Positions 45,663 through 55,440 of a DNA stretch of 64,000 nt are shown here, piece by piece; within the stretch, counting starts at the first letter, position 1; each line of letters begins with the position of its first letter. The notes beneath the pieces were generated by a model that worked only from the letters and a program-made list of their open reading frames with translations, searched no databases and was not told the DNA's origin. A program made the position numbers and the translations under genes. The stretch is from Bradyrhizobium sp. G127 (GTDB lineage: Bacteria > Pseudomonadota > Alphaproteobacteria > Rhizobiales > Xanthobacteraceae): assembly GCF_021502575.1 (NCBI RefSeq), contig NZ_JAKFGN010000003.1:186001-250000 (forward strand). Reading direction: 5' to 3'.

Positions 45663-48600
45663 CTACTCCCCTGTCATCAGCCCGACATTGCCGCCCGCAG
45701 CGGCCGTATTGATCGTCACCGTCTGTTCGGTGGCGAGGCGCGGCAGATAATACGGCCCACCGGCTTTCGGGCCTGTCCCTGAAAGCCCATGTCCGCCGAA
45801 CGGCTGCACCCCGACCACGGCGCCGATCATGTTGCGGTTGACATAGACATTGCCGACGCTGAGCCGGTCAACTGCCGCTTCAACCGTATCGTCGATGCGC
45901 GAATGAATCCCGAGCGTCAGGCCATAGCCGCTGGCCGCGATGGATTGCAGCACGCGCTCGAGATCCGCCGCCTTGTAGCGCACCACATGCAGGATCGGAC
46001 CGAAAACTTCTTCCGTCAGTTCCTCAGCGCCTTTGAGTTCGAAGACATGCGGCGCGACGAAGTTGCCGGGAGGCGCTTCACCCGCAAAATGCACGCGCGC
46101 GCTGTGGATCATCCGCACGATATGGGCATCGAGCCGTGCTTTCGCCTCGGTATCGATCACCGGGCCGATATTGGTCGCCGGATCGCGCGGATCACCCAGC
46201 TGAAGTTCACGTGCTGCGCCCGCGATCATCTCGATCATCCGGTCGGCGACATCCTCCTGCACGAATAACAGGCGCAGCGCCGAGCAGCGCTGGCCTGCGG
46301 AGCGGAACGCCGAGGTTACGACGTCATCGGCGACCTGCTCGGGCAGGGCGGTTGCATCGACGATCATGGCGTTGATGCCGCCGGTTTCCGCGATCAGCGG
46401 CACGATCGGACCATCCTTTGCCGCCAGCGTGCGATTGATGGAGCGCGCCACGTCGGTCGAGCCGGTAAACACCACGCCGGAGATATGCGTGTCTGCCACC
46501 AGCGCCGCGCCGATTGTGCCGTCGCCCTGGACGAGATGCAGTGCCGAATCCGGAATGCCCGCCTCATGCAGCAGGGCTACGGCTTCCGCCGCGATGCGTG
46601 GCGTCTGTTCGGCGGGCTTGGCGACAACGGCGTTGCCGGCCATCAGGCACGCGGCGACCTGTCCCGCAAAAATCGCCAGCGGAAAATTCCACGGCGAGAT
46701 TGCGATCATCACGCCGCGTCCGCGCAGCCGCAGCGTGTTGCTCTCCCCGGTCGGGCCGGGCAGCGGCACGCCATCGCCGAACAGCTTGCGTCCTTCCATC
46801 GCGTAGTAGCGGCAGAAGTCGATGGCCTCGCGGACCTCCGAGACGGCGTCGTCGATGGTCTTGCCGCCTTCGTCCTGCAACAGTGCGGCGAAGCGCGGCA
46901 TCCGTTGCTGAAATAGATCTGCGGCGCGTTCGAGCGCCGTGGCGCGTATTTGCGCCGGCGTCCGGCTCCAGAACGCGAATCCCGTGCGGGCGAGGCCGAT
47001 GGCAATGGCGGCCTCCGCCTCGGTCACGTTCTTGACGTCGCCGGACGGCTCGATCGCGCTCGCGACCGATTGCAGCAACCCGTCGAGCGCCGCGCGATCA
47101 CCGAATTCGATGCCGCGTGAGTTCACGCGCGGCAGATAGAGGTCGCGCGGCAGCGGCAGGTTTGCGGGGCGCGCCTGATCGGGCGTTGCGATGATCTGCT
47201 CCGGGCGCCGGAGCAATGAAGCGACGGGGATGCTGTCGTCCGCCGCTTGCGCCACGAAGGAGGAGTTCGCGCCGTTCTCCAAAAGCCGCCGCACCAGATA
47301 GGCCAGCAGATCGCGGTGATTGCCGACCGGCGCGTAGGTGCGCAGTGACAGTGCCGGCTTGTCGGCGTGAAGCTGCGCGTAAAGGGCATCACCCATGCCG
47401 TGTAGCCGCTGAAACTCGAAGCTGTCGTCGTCGCCCGCGAGCTCGGCAATGGTCGCTACCGAAAGCGCATTATGCGTTGCAAACTGGGGAAAGATGTGCG
47501 GGCGCAAGTTCAGCAGCTTCTGCGCAGTGGCGATATAGTTCAGGTCAGTCATCGCTTTGCGGGTAAAAACGGGATAATCGTCGAGGCCGCGCTCCTGCGC
47601 GCGCTTGATCTCGGTGTCCCAATAGGCGCCTTTGACCAGACGGACGACCATGCGGCGGCCGGTGCGCTGCGCGAGATCATAAACATGATCGATCACGGCT
47701 TCGGCGCGCTTTTGATAGGCTTGGATTGCCAGCCCGAAGCCGTCCCAGCCGTCGAGCGATGAATCCGAAAACATCGCGCCGATCACATCCAGCGACATTT
47801 CGAGCCGGTCGGCTTCCTCGGCATCGATTGTGAAGTTCAGGTCGCAGGCTTTGGCCTGCTGGGCGAGCGTGAGCACGCGCGGCGCCAGTTCGGCCGTCAC
47901 CCGCGCGCGGCTGAGCGGCTCATAGCGCGGATGCAGCGCGGAGAGTTTGACGGAAATCCCCGGCCGGTCCGGGAACGGGATGGTTCCGGCGTTCGCGCCG
48001 ATCTCTGCGATGGCGGAGGCGTAGGAGTCGAAATAGCGCGTAGCATCGTCCGCCGTCCGTGCGCCTTCGCCGAGCATGTCGAACGAATAGCGGTTGTGAT
48101 GATGGTGGCCGTCGTAATCGGCCGCGCGGGCGAGCGCCGCGTCGATGGTCTCGCCCAGTACGAAGTGATTGCCCATCAGCCGCATCGCCTGCCGGGTTGC
48201 GGCGCGGACGGCGGGCAGACCGATGCGTTTCGCGATCTGGCCGATCGTGCCGTGCGGGGTTTCGCCGGGCTGGATGATCCGCGCCGACAGGCCGAGCGCC
48301 CATGCCGACGCGTTGACCAGAACCGCATGGGATCTGGTCTGGTGACGGGCGAAATCGCCCTGACCGAGTTTGTCCTCGATGAAGCGATCGGCGGTGGCGG
48401 CATCCGGAACGCGAAGCAGCGCCTCCGCCATCACCATCAGGGCGAGGCCTTCTCTTGTGGAAAGCGCGAATTCGCGCAGCATGTCCTCGACCCCGCCGAA
48501 GCCGCTATCCTCGGCGCGGACGGCATCGATCAGCCGCGTGGCGGTGACCTCGATGCGGGCGTTCTGTTCGGCGGTGAGGGGCGGAAAGGACAATAGCCGC

Positions 48601-48671
48601 GCGGCGATCTCGCCATCGTCTGGCGCGTAGGGCGCTGCAAACAGCGGAACGCTGACATCCGGCCGGGCCAT
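45663..48671 (-). CDS. putA: Bifunctional proline dehydrogenase / P5C dehydrogenase PutA
   Basis: This 1002-residue enzyme oxidises proline to glutamate via P5C with substrate channelling. The FAD-binding PRODH barrel covers about residues 90-430, and the aldehyde-dehydrogenase domain about 520-980, with nucleophile Cys796 in GQRCSALRL and Glu in LIAETGGINA. No ribbon-helix-helix DNA-binding domain is present. The length matches the minimal PutA known from Bradyrhizobium (about 999 residues). The ATG at 48671 is taken; 21 upstream residues are open. No putP is adjacent; the hybrid kinase symporter domain is a distant relative. Confidence 0.95.
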   Translation of the reverse strand: MARPDVSVPLFAAPYAPDDGEIAARLLSFPPLTAEQNARIEVTATRLIDAVRAEDSGFGGVEDMLREFALSTREGLALMVMAEALLRVPDAATADRFIEDKLGQGDFARHQTRSHAVLVNASAWALGLSARIIQPGETPHGTIGQIAKRIGLPAVRAATRQAMRLMGNHFVLGETIDAALARAADYDGHHHHNRYSFDMLGEGARTADDATRYFDSYASAIAEIGANAGTIPFPDRPGISVKLSALHPRYEPLSRARVTAELAPRVLTLAQQAKACDLNFTIDAEEADRLEMSLDVIGAMFSDSSLDGWDGFGLAIQAYQKRAEAVIDHVYDLAQRTGRRMVVRLVKGAYWDTEIKRAQERGLDDYPVFTRKAMTDLNYIATAQKLLNLRPHIFPQFATHNALSVATIAELAGDDDSFEFQRLHGMGDALYAQLHADKPALSLRTYAPVGNHRDLLAYLVRRLLENGANSSFVAQAADDSIPVASLLRRPEQIIATPDQARPANLPLPRDLYLPRVNSRGIEFGDRAALDGLLQSVASAIEPSGDVKNVTEAEAAIAIGLARTGFAFWSRTPAQIRATALERAADLFQQRMPRFAALLQDEGGKTIDDAVSEVREAIDFCRYYAMEGRKLFGDGVPLPGPTGESNTLRLRGRGVMIAISPWNFPLAIFAGQVAACLMAGNAVVAKPAEQTPRIAAEAVALLHEAGIPDSALHLVQGDGTIGAALVADTHISGVVFTGSTDVARSINRTLAAKDGPIVPLIAETGGINAMIVDATALPEQVADDVVTSAFRSAGQRCSALRLLFVQEDVADRMIEMIAGAARELQLGDPRDPATNIGPVIDTEAKARLDAHIVRMIHSARVHFAGEAPPGNFVAPHVFELKGAEELTEEVFGPILHVVRYKAADLERVLQSIAASGYGLTLGIHSRIDDTVEAAVDRLSVGNVYVNRNMIGAVVGVQPFGGHGLSGTGPKAGGPYYLPRLATEQTVTINTAAAGGNVGLMTGE

Positions 48672-48837
48672 GACGCCATGGTACACGCAAATTGCGATGC
48701 GGGAAGCGACACGGTTCCGGGATTGACGGCGCATTCACACGAATGTGGGCGAAGGCCGCCATCGCACTGTTGATCTCGCGGAAAATCCGCCATAGTCCTG
48801 CGGTCCGAGGTCTCAAGAAATCACGTTGTTCCGCGTC

Positions 48838-49455
48838 ATGTCCCGCATTTTTCTGATTGCCGCATTCCTGGCCAGTCTTGCACTCGGCGCGCCTGCGTCC
48901 GCCATGCAACTCAGCCCCGAGCAGAACGAACTCTACACATCGGTATCGATCAATCCGCCATCGCCGAACGGAATGACGGTCTGCTACGGCTTCGTCTGTC
49001 GCCGCCGGGCGGAATTGACCTTTACCGCCGCGGATCAGAAGCAACTGTCGCAGCTCATGGCCGCCGGCAAGGCCTCGGCGATTGCCGAGCGTGCGGCGGT
49101 TCAGAAGGCGGTGGTCTGGTTCGACAAGCGGATGGGGCCGGTGATCGGCACGACAACGCGAGTTGCGCGGGCGGACATCCGCAATCGCGCCGATGCCAGC
49201 AACTATGATTGCTGGGACGCGACACGCAACGTGTCGAGCTTCCTGCTGGTGCTGCAGGAATGGGGCTTGCTGAAGCATCACACGGTGGGCAATCCGCGTT
49301 ATCGCGGCAACATTCTGGCCATGCAGTTGCCGCACAACACGGCGGTGCTCACGGAAAAGGCAAGCCGCGTGGACTGGGTCGTCGATATGTGGACCACGCG
49401 CTACGCGCAGCCGCCCGATGTCATGCTCGTGGAGCAGTGGCTGAAGGAGGAGTGA
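48838..49455 (+). CDS. Predicted exported transglutaminase-like protein
   Basis: The ATG at 48838 (an earlier TTG is open) gives 205 residues with a signal peptide to about residue 22. Cys49 and Cys54 (CYGFVC) might form a disulfide. The C-terminal half has NYDCWDATRN (Cys125), LPHNTAVL (His166) and DWVVDMW (Asp183), the order and spacing of the Cys-His-Asp triad in bacterial transglutaminase-like cysteine proteinases (DC-x-D, GHAVL, D-x-x-LDN in that family). I infer that fold; no family name is certain. It is divergent from putA and converges on an acyl-CoA ligase. Confidence 0.72.
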   Translation: MSRIFLIAAFLASLALGAPASAMQLSPEQNELYTSVSINPPSPNGMTVCYGFVCRRRAELTFTAADQKQLSQLMAAGKASAIAERAAVQKAVVWFDKRMGPVIGTTTRVARADIRNRADASNYDCWDATRNVSSFLLVLQEWGLLKHHTVGNPRYRGNILAMQLPHNTAVLTEKASRVDWVVDMWTTRYAQPPDVMLVEQWLKEE

Positions 49456-49465
49456 GCGTCGCCGC

Positions 49466-51019
49466 TCACGCCTGCGCCGGGGTCTTCTTCACCTTCGCCC
49501 AGTAGCGGTCGCGCAGATGCCGCTTCACCAGCTTGCCGGTGGGCGTGCGCGGCAGCTCCGCTTCAAAGTCGACGCTCTTCGGGCATTTGATCGGCGACAG
49601 GTGCTTGCGGCAAAACAGAACCAGTTCGGCTTCCAGTTCCTTGCCGGCGCGCGCCATGTCGTGCGGCTGCACCACGGCCTTGACCTCTTCGCCCATTTCC
49701 TCATTCGGCACGCCGAACACCGCGACATCCGCCACGGCGGGGTGGGTGATCAGCACGTCCTCGGTTTCCTGCGGGTAGATGTTCACGCCGCCGGAAATGA
49801 TCATGTAGGCCTTGCGGTCGGTGAGATAGAGAAAGCCCTCGCTGTCGAGATAACCGACGTCGCCCAGCGTCGACCAGCCCTGCGCGTTGTAGGCGCGCTT
49901 CGTCTTTTCATCATCGTTGTGATAGGCGAACTGCGGGCCGCCTGCGAAATACACCGTGCCGGTCTCGCCCACGGGCAGTTCGTTGCCGTCGTCGTCGAGG
50001 ATCTTGAGCGATCCTACCACGGCGCGGCCGACGGTGCCGCGATGCGCGAGCCAGTCCTTCGAGGTCGAGACCGTGACGCCGTTGCCTTCCGATCCGGCGT
50101 AGTACTCGATCAGAATCGGCCCCCACCAGTCGATCATCTTCGCCTTGACATCGGCAGGGCAGGGCGCCGCGGCATGCACCGCGCCCTTCAGCGAGGATAC
50201 GTCATATTTCTTGCGCACGTCGTCCGGCAGCTTGAGCATCCGCACGAACATGGTCGGCACGAGTTGCGATTGCGTCACCTTATGCTTCTCGACCAGCCGC
50301 AGGAATTCCTCGGCGTCGAAGTGTTCCATGATGATCGATGTGCCGCCAAGCGCCGCGCACATCATGTTGAAGCGCAGCGGAGCTGCATGATAGAGCGGCG
50401 CAGGCGAGAGATAGACGCTGTCCCCCGTCATGCCGCACATTGTCGAGCAAAGCAGTTTCAGCAGCGGATTGGGCACCAGGATCGACGGCTCCGTCAGCGG
50501 GCGTTTGATGCCTTTTGGCCTTCCCGTCGTGCCTGACGAATACAGCATGTCGTAACCGGCGGATTCGTCCGCGATCGGTGTCGCGGGCTGCGCGACGATG
50601 GCCTCGTCCCACGATTTGAATTGTCCCTGCGCGGGACCGGTGATGTAGAACACCGGCTCGCCCGGTGCGCCGGTGATCAATGGGGCGACAGCCTCCACGC
50701 ACTTCGGTGTCGTGATCACAACGCGCGCGCCACAATCCTTGACGATGTAGGCGATCTCGTCGGCGGTGAGGTAGCGGCTGATCGCCGTGTAGTAGAGTCC
50801 GCTGCGCTGCGCCGCCCAGCAGATTTCCAGGAAGACCGGCGTGTTCTCCATCAATAGCGCAATGTGGTCGCCTTTCTGCAGGCCAAGGGAGCGGAACAGT
50901 TGCGCACCCTGGTTGGAGCGGCGGTCGAGATCGCGATAGGTGACGGCTTCGCCGCTTCCCGCCATCTGATAGGCGATCTTGTCGGGCGTCGTCTGCGCGT
51001 GAATGGACGGATGAGACAT
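49466..51019 (-). CDS. Acyl-CoA ligase (AMP-forming)
   Basis: This 517-residue ATP-dependent ligase activates a carboxylic acid as its CoA thioester. The P-loop YSSGTTGRPKGIKRP and the adenylate motif STLGDVGYLDSEGFLYLTDR with the downstream GKLVKRHLR Lys are intact. Short length and the GIKRP form resemble FadD13/FadD3/FadD19-type ligases used for long or steroid-derived acids, though this is from memory. It is on the same strand as the FadA5-like thiolase, 137 bases after it, with a terminator between. Confidence 0.9.
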   Translation of the reverse strand: MSHPSIHAQTTPDKIAYQMAGSGEAVTYRDLDRRSNQGAQLFRSLGLQKGDHIALLMENTPVFLEICWAAQRSGLYYTAISRYLTADEIAYIVKDCGARVVITTPKCVEAVAPLITGAPGEPVFYITGPAQGQFKSWDEAIVAQPATPIADESAGYDMLYSSGTTGRPKGIKRPLTEPSILVPNPLLKLLCSTMCGMTGDSVYLSPAPLYHAAPLRFNMMCAALGGTSIIMEHFDAEEFLRLVEKHKVTQSQLVPTMFVRMLKLPDDVRKKYDVSSLKGAVHAAAPCPADVKAKMIDWWGPILIEYYAGSEGNGVTVSTSKDWLAHRGTVGRAVVGSLKILDDDGNELPVGETGTVYFAGGPQFAYHNDDEKTKRAYNAQGWSTLGDVGYLDSEGFLYLTDRKAYMIISGGVNIYPQETEDVLITHPAVADVAVFGVPNEEMGEEVKAVVQPHDMARAGKELEAELVLFCRKHLSPIKCPKSVDFEAELPRTPTGKLVKRHLRDRYWAKVKKTPAQA

Positions 51020-51114
51020 AAGGCTCCCTCGGCGTTTCCCGATGCATCGGCGGCTTTTGCCGCTCGTTGATTGGTTTTGAAGTGTCGATGTGACGGCCTG
51101 TGAACAGCCGTCAG

Positions 51115-51144
51115 AAAAAAAGGGCGGGTGTTGAACCCGCCCTT
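51115..51144 (-). terminator. Rho-independent terminator of the reverse-strand thiolase gene
   Basis: On the reverse strand, AAGGGCGGGT and ACCCGCCCTT form a 10-bp stem, followed by seven T. It lies 12 bases beyond the thiolase stop and separates it from the ligase gene. Confidence 0.9.
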
Positions 51145-51156
51145 CACAAGAGACCG

Positions 51157-52329
<1,173 letters not shown>

Positions 52330-52398
52330 GGTGGTGCTCCCTGTTTGATTGTTATGTGTTGCGGCCGATTAAAATGGCCCGGCGAGATTTAGTCAATC

Positions 52399-52456
52399 GC
52401 TCAATTAACTCTTGAGCCGGGAGCCATCATCGGCTTAGCTGTCTACTCCCTATAAT
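52399..52456. promoter_or_regulatory. TetR-type operator and -10 box between thiolase and tetR
   Basis: GCTCAA-N7-TTGAGC (52399-52417) is a perfect 19-bp dyad, 70 bases before the thiolase start and 49 before the first tetR ATG. TATAAT (52451-52456), an exact -10, would start tetR near 52463. The dyad would cover the -35 region, fitting autorepression. A GCTCAA half-site recurs at 53235-53240 before the racemase gene. Confidence 0.55.
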
Positions 52457-52543
52457 GAGAGATGCATGTCATCGCCCCTGACCCAAAAAGCGCCGCGGCC
52501 CTCCGCGCCGTCGAAGCAGGCTCCTGAAAAGGAGGCCGCGCCG

Positions 52544-53191
52544 ATGAATGCGACGGCTGCCAAGCTGCTGGTGGCCGCGGGCGATCTGATGATCGAGCGC
52601 AACACCACCGAGGTGTCGCTGAGCGAGATCGCGCAGAAGTCCGGCGTCAATGCGGCGCTGGTGAAATACCATTTCGGCAACAAGGATGGTCTGCTGCTGG
52701 CGCTGCTGGCGCGCGACGCCGCCGCGGAAATGGCGAACCTCGCCTTCGTGCTCGATATGCCGATCTCGCCGACGGAGAAGATGCGTCGGCACATCGCCGG
52801 CATCATCAACGCCTATTATCGCGTGCCGTATCTGAACCGGCTGATTCACCTGCTGCTGCATCAGGGCAGCGAGGCGACTTCGAAAGAAGTCCACCGCTTC
52901 TTCATCAATCCGCTGTTCGATTTTCTGCGCCGGCTGCTCGAAGAAGGCATCGCGGCGGGCGAGTTCCGCAAGGTCGATCCGGCGCTGTTCTACATCAGCC
53001 TCAACGGCGCGTGCGATCACCTGTTCTACGGTCGCCAGATGAATGCGCGTTTTATCGGATCGCGCGGCATCACCGACGAGGTGCGGCGTCAATATATCAG
53101 CCACATGACGAAGCTGATCCTGGGGGGATTGCTGACCGACAAGGCTGGCATGCCCTCCGATCTTCAGGAAAAGCCCGCCGGCAAAGCATGA
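52544..53191 (+). CDS. TetR family transcriptional regulator
   Basis: This 215-residue regulator has an N-terminal helix-turn-helix (EVSLSEIAQKSGVNAALVKYHFGNKDGLLLALL, about residues 20-60) and an all-helical ligand domain. The ATG at 52544 is preferred because AAAAGGAGG lies 8 bases upstream; ATG at 52466, which would sit only a few bases from the predicted transcript start, would add a 26-residue tail. It precedes the racemase gene by 133 bases and is divergent from a thiolase. Acyl-CoA or a related thioester is a plausible ligand. Confidence 0.9.
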   Translation: MNATAAKLLVAAGDLMIERNTTEVSLSEIAQKSGVNAALVKYHFGNKDGLLLALLARDAAAEMANLAFVLDMPISPTEKMRRHIAGIINAYYRVPYLNRLIHLLLHQGSEATSKEVHRFFINPLFDFLRRLLEEGIAAGEFRKVDPALFYISLNGACDHLFYGRQMNARFIGSRGITDEVRRQYISHMTKLILGGLLTDKAGMPSDLQEKPAGKA

Positions 53192-53324
53192 GACTGGCAT
53201 GATCGTGACGCCGAAAGGTTGTCCGGACGGGCATGCTCAATGAAACAAGCAGTGAGTTTGACATCAGCGAAGCTGAGCGGACTCGGAAACCAAAACAAAA
53301 AGACGTTGAGTTCGGGAGAGGCGT

Positions 53325-54449
53325 ATGAAGGAGCAATCGGCGGCAACGGGGCCACTGCGCGGCGTGCGCGTGATCGAATTTGCTGGCATCGGACCGGGGC
53401 CGTTCGCCTCGATGTTGCTGTCCGACATGGGCGCCGACGTGGTGTCGATCGCGCGGCCCGGGCAGGGCAAGCGCGATGTGCGGGATTTCGTCAATCGCGG
53501 ACGGCGGGTCATCGAGCTGGATCTGAAAAGCGCGGCCCATATCGAGCAGGCGCTGGATCTGATCGCCGCCGCTGACGTACTGATCGAGGGTTTCCGTCCG
53601 CAGGTGATGGAGCGTCTCGGCCTCGGGCCGGACGTGGTGCTCAAGCGCAATCCGCGTCTGGTCTATGGCCGAATGACGGGCTGGGGCCAGACCGGGCCGC
53701 TGTCGCAGGCAGCCGGTCACGACATCAATTATATCGCGATCACCGGCGCGCTGGACTCGTTCCGCTCCGGCAGCGGCGAGACCGTTTCGCCACTCAATCT
53801 GGTCGGCGACTATGGCGGCGGCGCGCTCTATCTCGTCGTCGGCGTGCTGGCTGCCGTGATCGAGGCGCGCGCCTCGGGCAAGGGGCAGGTTGTGGACGCC
53901 GCGATGTGTGACGGCGTCTCCAGCATGTTGACCATGTTCCACAGCCTGCGCGCCACGGGCCGCTGGACCGAACAGCCGCGCACCAACTTGCTCGACGGCG
54001 GCGCGCCGTTCTATCGCACCTACGAGTGCAAGGACGGCGGCTTCATGGCCATCGGCGCGCTGGAGCCGCAGTTCTATGCGGAGCTGCGCCAGCTCGCCGG
54101 TCTCGACGAGGAATGTTACGACGCGCAGATGAATCGCGCCGAGTGGCCGAAGGTGCAGGAAAAGATGGCCGCGCTGTTCAAGACCAAAACGCGCGACGAA
54201 TGGGCCAGGATTCTCGAAGGTTCCGATGCCTGTGCCGCGGCGGTCCTGGGATTGTTCGATGCGCCGAAGCATCCGCATCTTGCCGCGCGGCAGACCTTCG
54301 TCACCGCCGACGGCTATGTGCAGCCTGCGCCGGCGCCGCGCTTCTCGCGCACGCCATCCGCGATTCAGGGATCGCCTGCCGTCCCGCCGGTCGATGCCGC
54401 CGATATTCTTGCGCAGTGGTCGGAGACAACCGCCGCGCAGACCGTCTAG
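53325..54449 (+). CDS. Alpha-methylacyl-CoA racemase (family III CoA-transferase fold)
   Basis: This 374-residue enzyme of the CaiB/BaiF fold keeps the catalytic set of alpha-methylacyl-CoA racemase: His132 in AGHDINYI, Asp162 in GDYGGGALYL and Glu247 in GALEPQFYAEL. These residues sit a constant six positions later than in the Mycobacterium tuberculosis enzyme (His126, Asp156, Glu241), as I remember that structure. True CoA-transferases differ at these places. The racemase interconverts (R)- and (S)-2-methylacyl-CoA, needed before beta-oxidation of methyl-branched acids such as pristanic acid or steroid side chains. The ATG follows GGGAG. Confidence 0.88.
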   Translation: MKEQSAATGPLRGVRVIEFAGIGPGPFASMLLSDMGADVVSIARPGQGKRDVRDFVNRGRRVIELDLKSAAHIEQALDLIAAADVLIEGFRPQVMERLGLGPDVVLKRNPRLVYGRMTGWGQTGPLSQAAGHDINYIAITGALDSFRSGSGETVSPLNLVGDYGGGALYLVVGVLAAVIEARASGKGQVVDAAMCDGVSSMLTMFHSLRATGRWTEQPRTNLLDGGAPFYRTYECKDGGFMAIGALEPQFYAELRQLAGLDEECYDAQMNRAEWPKVQEKMAALFKTKTRDEWARILEGSDACAAAVLGLFDAPKHPHLAARQTFVTADGYVQPAPAPRFSRTPSAIQGSPAVPPVDAADILAQWSETTAAQTV

Positions 54450-54497
54450 AAAACGTCTCGTAGAAACCTTCAACGCAACTCAGGCAGGAAACAGATT

Positions 54498-55256
54498 ATG
54501 CAGCTCCAGGATATTTCGGTACTCGTGACGGGCGGCGGCTCGGGCCTCGGCGCAGCGACGGCGCGCGCCATGGCGGCGAAGGGCGCGAAGGTCGCCGTCA
54601 TCGACATGAACAAGGACGGCGCGGAAGCCGTCGCCAAGGAAATCAAGGGCCTCGCACTCACCGGCGACGTGTCGGAAGAAGCGCCGGTCAAGGAAGCCAT
54701 CGCGAAAGCCGAAGCGGCGCACGGCCCGATCCGCGTGCTGGTGAACTGCGCCGGCATCGGCGGCGCGGTGAAGACCGTGAGCAAGAACGGGGCCTATCCG
54801 CTCGATCACTTCTCGCGCATCATCAAGGTCAATCTGATCGGCTCGTTCAACTGCATTCGTCTGGTTGCCGAGCGCATGCAGTCCGCGCCGACCATCGGCG
54901 AGGAACGCGGCGTGTTCATCAACACCGCGAGCGTCGCGGCGTTCGACGGTCAGATCGGCCAGGCGGCGTATTCCGCGTCGAAGGGTGGCATCGTCGGCAT
55001 GACGCTGCCGGTGGCGCGCGATCTGGCCTCGCTCAACATCCGCGTCATGACCATCGCGCCCGGCCTGTTCCTGACGCCGTTGCTGATGGGCCTGTCGGAA
55101 GAGGCCCGCAAGAGCCTGGGCGCGCAGGTGCCGCATCCGGCGCGTCTCGGCGATCCCGGCGAATACGCCGCGCTCGCGGTGCATATCGTCGAGAACCCGA
55201 TGCTCAACGGCGAGACCATTCGTCTCGACGGCGCGATCCGTATGGCGCCGCGGTAA
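54498..55256 (+). CDS. 3-hydroxyacyl-CoA dehydrogenase, HSD17B10-type SDR
   Basis: This 252-residue short-chain dehydrogenase has the NAD loop TGGGSGLG at residues 11-18 and the catalytic Ser/Tyr/Lys set with YSASKGG. It ends in the specific tail [37 protein letters not shown], typical of type II 3-hydroxyacyl-CoA dehydrogenase (HSD17B10/FadB2-like). That enzyme oxidises 3-hydroxy- and 2-methyl-3-hydroxyacyl-CoA and some steroids. The ATG follows AGGAAACAG. It lies 48 bases after the racemase in the same transcript. Confidence 0.9.
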   Translation: MQLQDISVLVTGGGSGLGAATARAMAAKGAKVAVIDMNKDGAEAVAKEIKGLALTGDVSEEAPVKEAIAKAEAAHGPIRVLVNCAGIGGAVKTVSKNGAYPLDHFSRIIKVNLIGSFNCIRLVAERMQSAPTIGEERGVFINTASVAAFDGQIGQAAYSASKGGIVGMTLPVARDLASLNIRVMTIAPGLFLTPLLMGLSEEARKSLGAQVPHPARLGDPGEYAALAVHIVENPMLNGETIRLDGAIRMAPR

Positions 55257-55265
55257 CACACGGTT

Positions 55266-55375
55266 GTCGCCCTTCGAGGCCGTCGCTGTGCGGCGGCGCC
55301 TCAGGGTGACGGGCACACGATATGCGTCATCCTGAGGTGCGAGCTGCGCTTGCGGCGAGCCTCGAAGGATGACGC
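55266..55375. repeat. Pair of inverted palindromic repeats
   Basis: Two RUP-like units stand back to back: 55266-55310 (GTCGCCCT ... AGGGTGAC arms) and 55324-55375 (GCGTCATCCT ... AGGATGACGC). The TCGA-containing side faces outward in opposite orientations. They lie between the SDR and ligase genes, so they are transcribed. Confidence 0.7.
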
Positions 55376-55440
55376 AAGCTCTGCCGGTGAGGGGCGCATC
55401 ACAAGAATGCCCCCGCCGCTCTCCCGGGAGGAAGTTTGCG

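Noticed and set aside
53325-54449. Generic CaiB/BaiF CoA-transferase
   Set aside because: The His/Asp/Glu set and surrounding motifs match the racemase subgroup.
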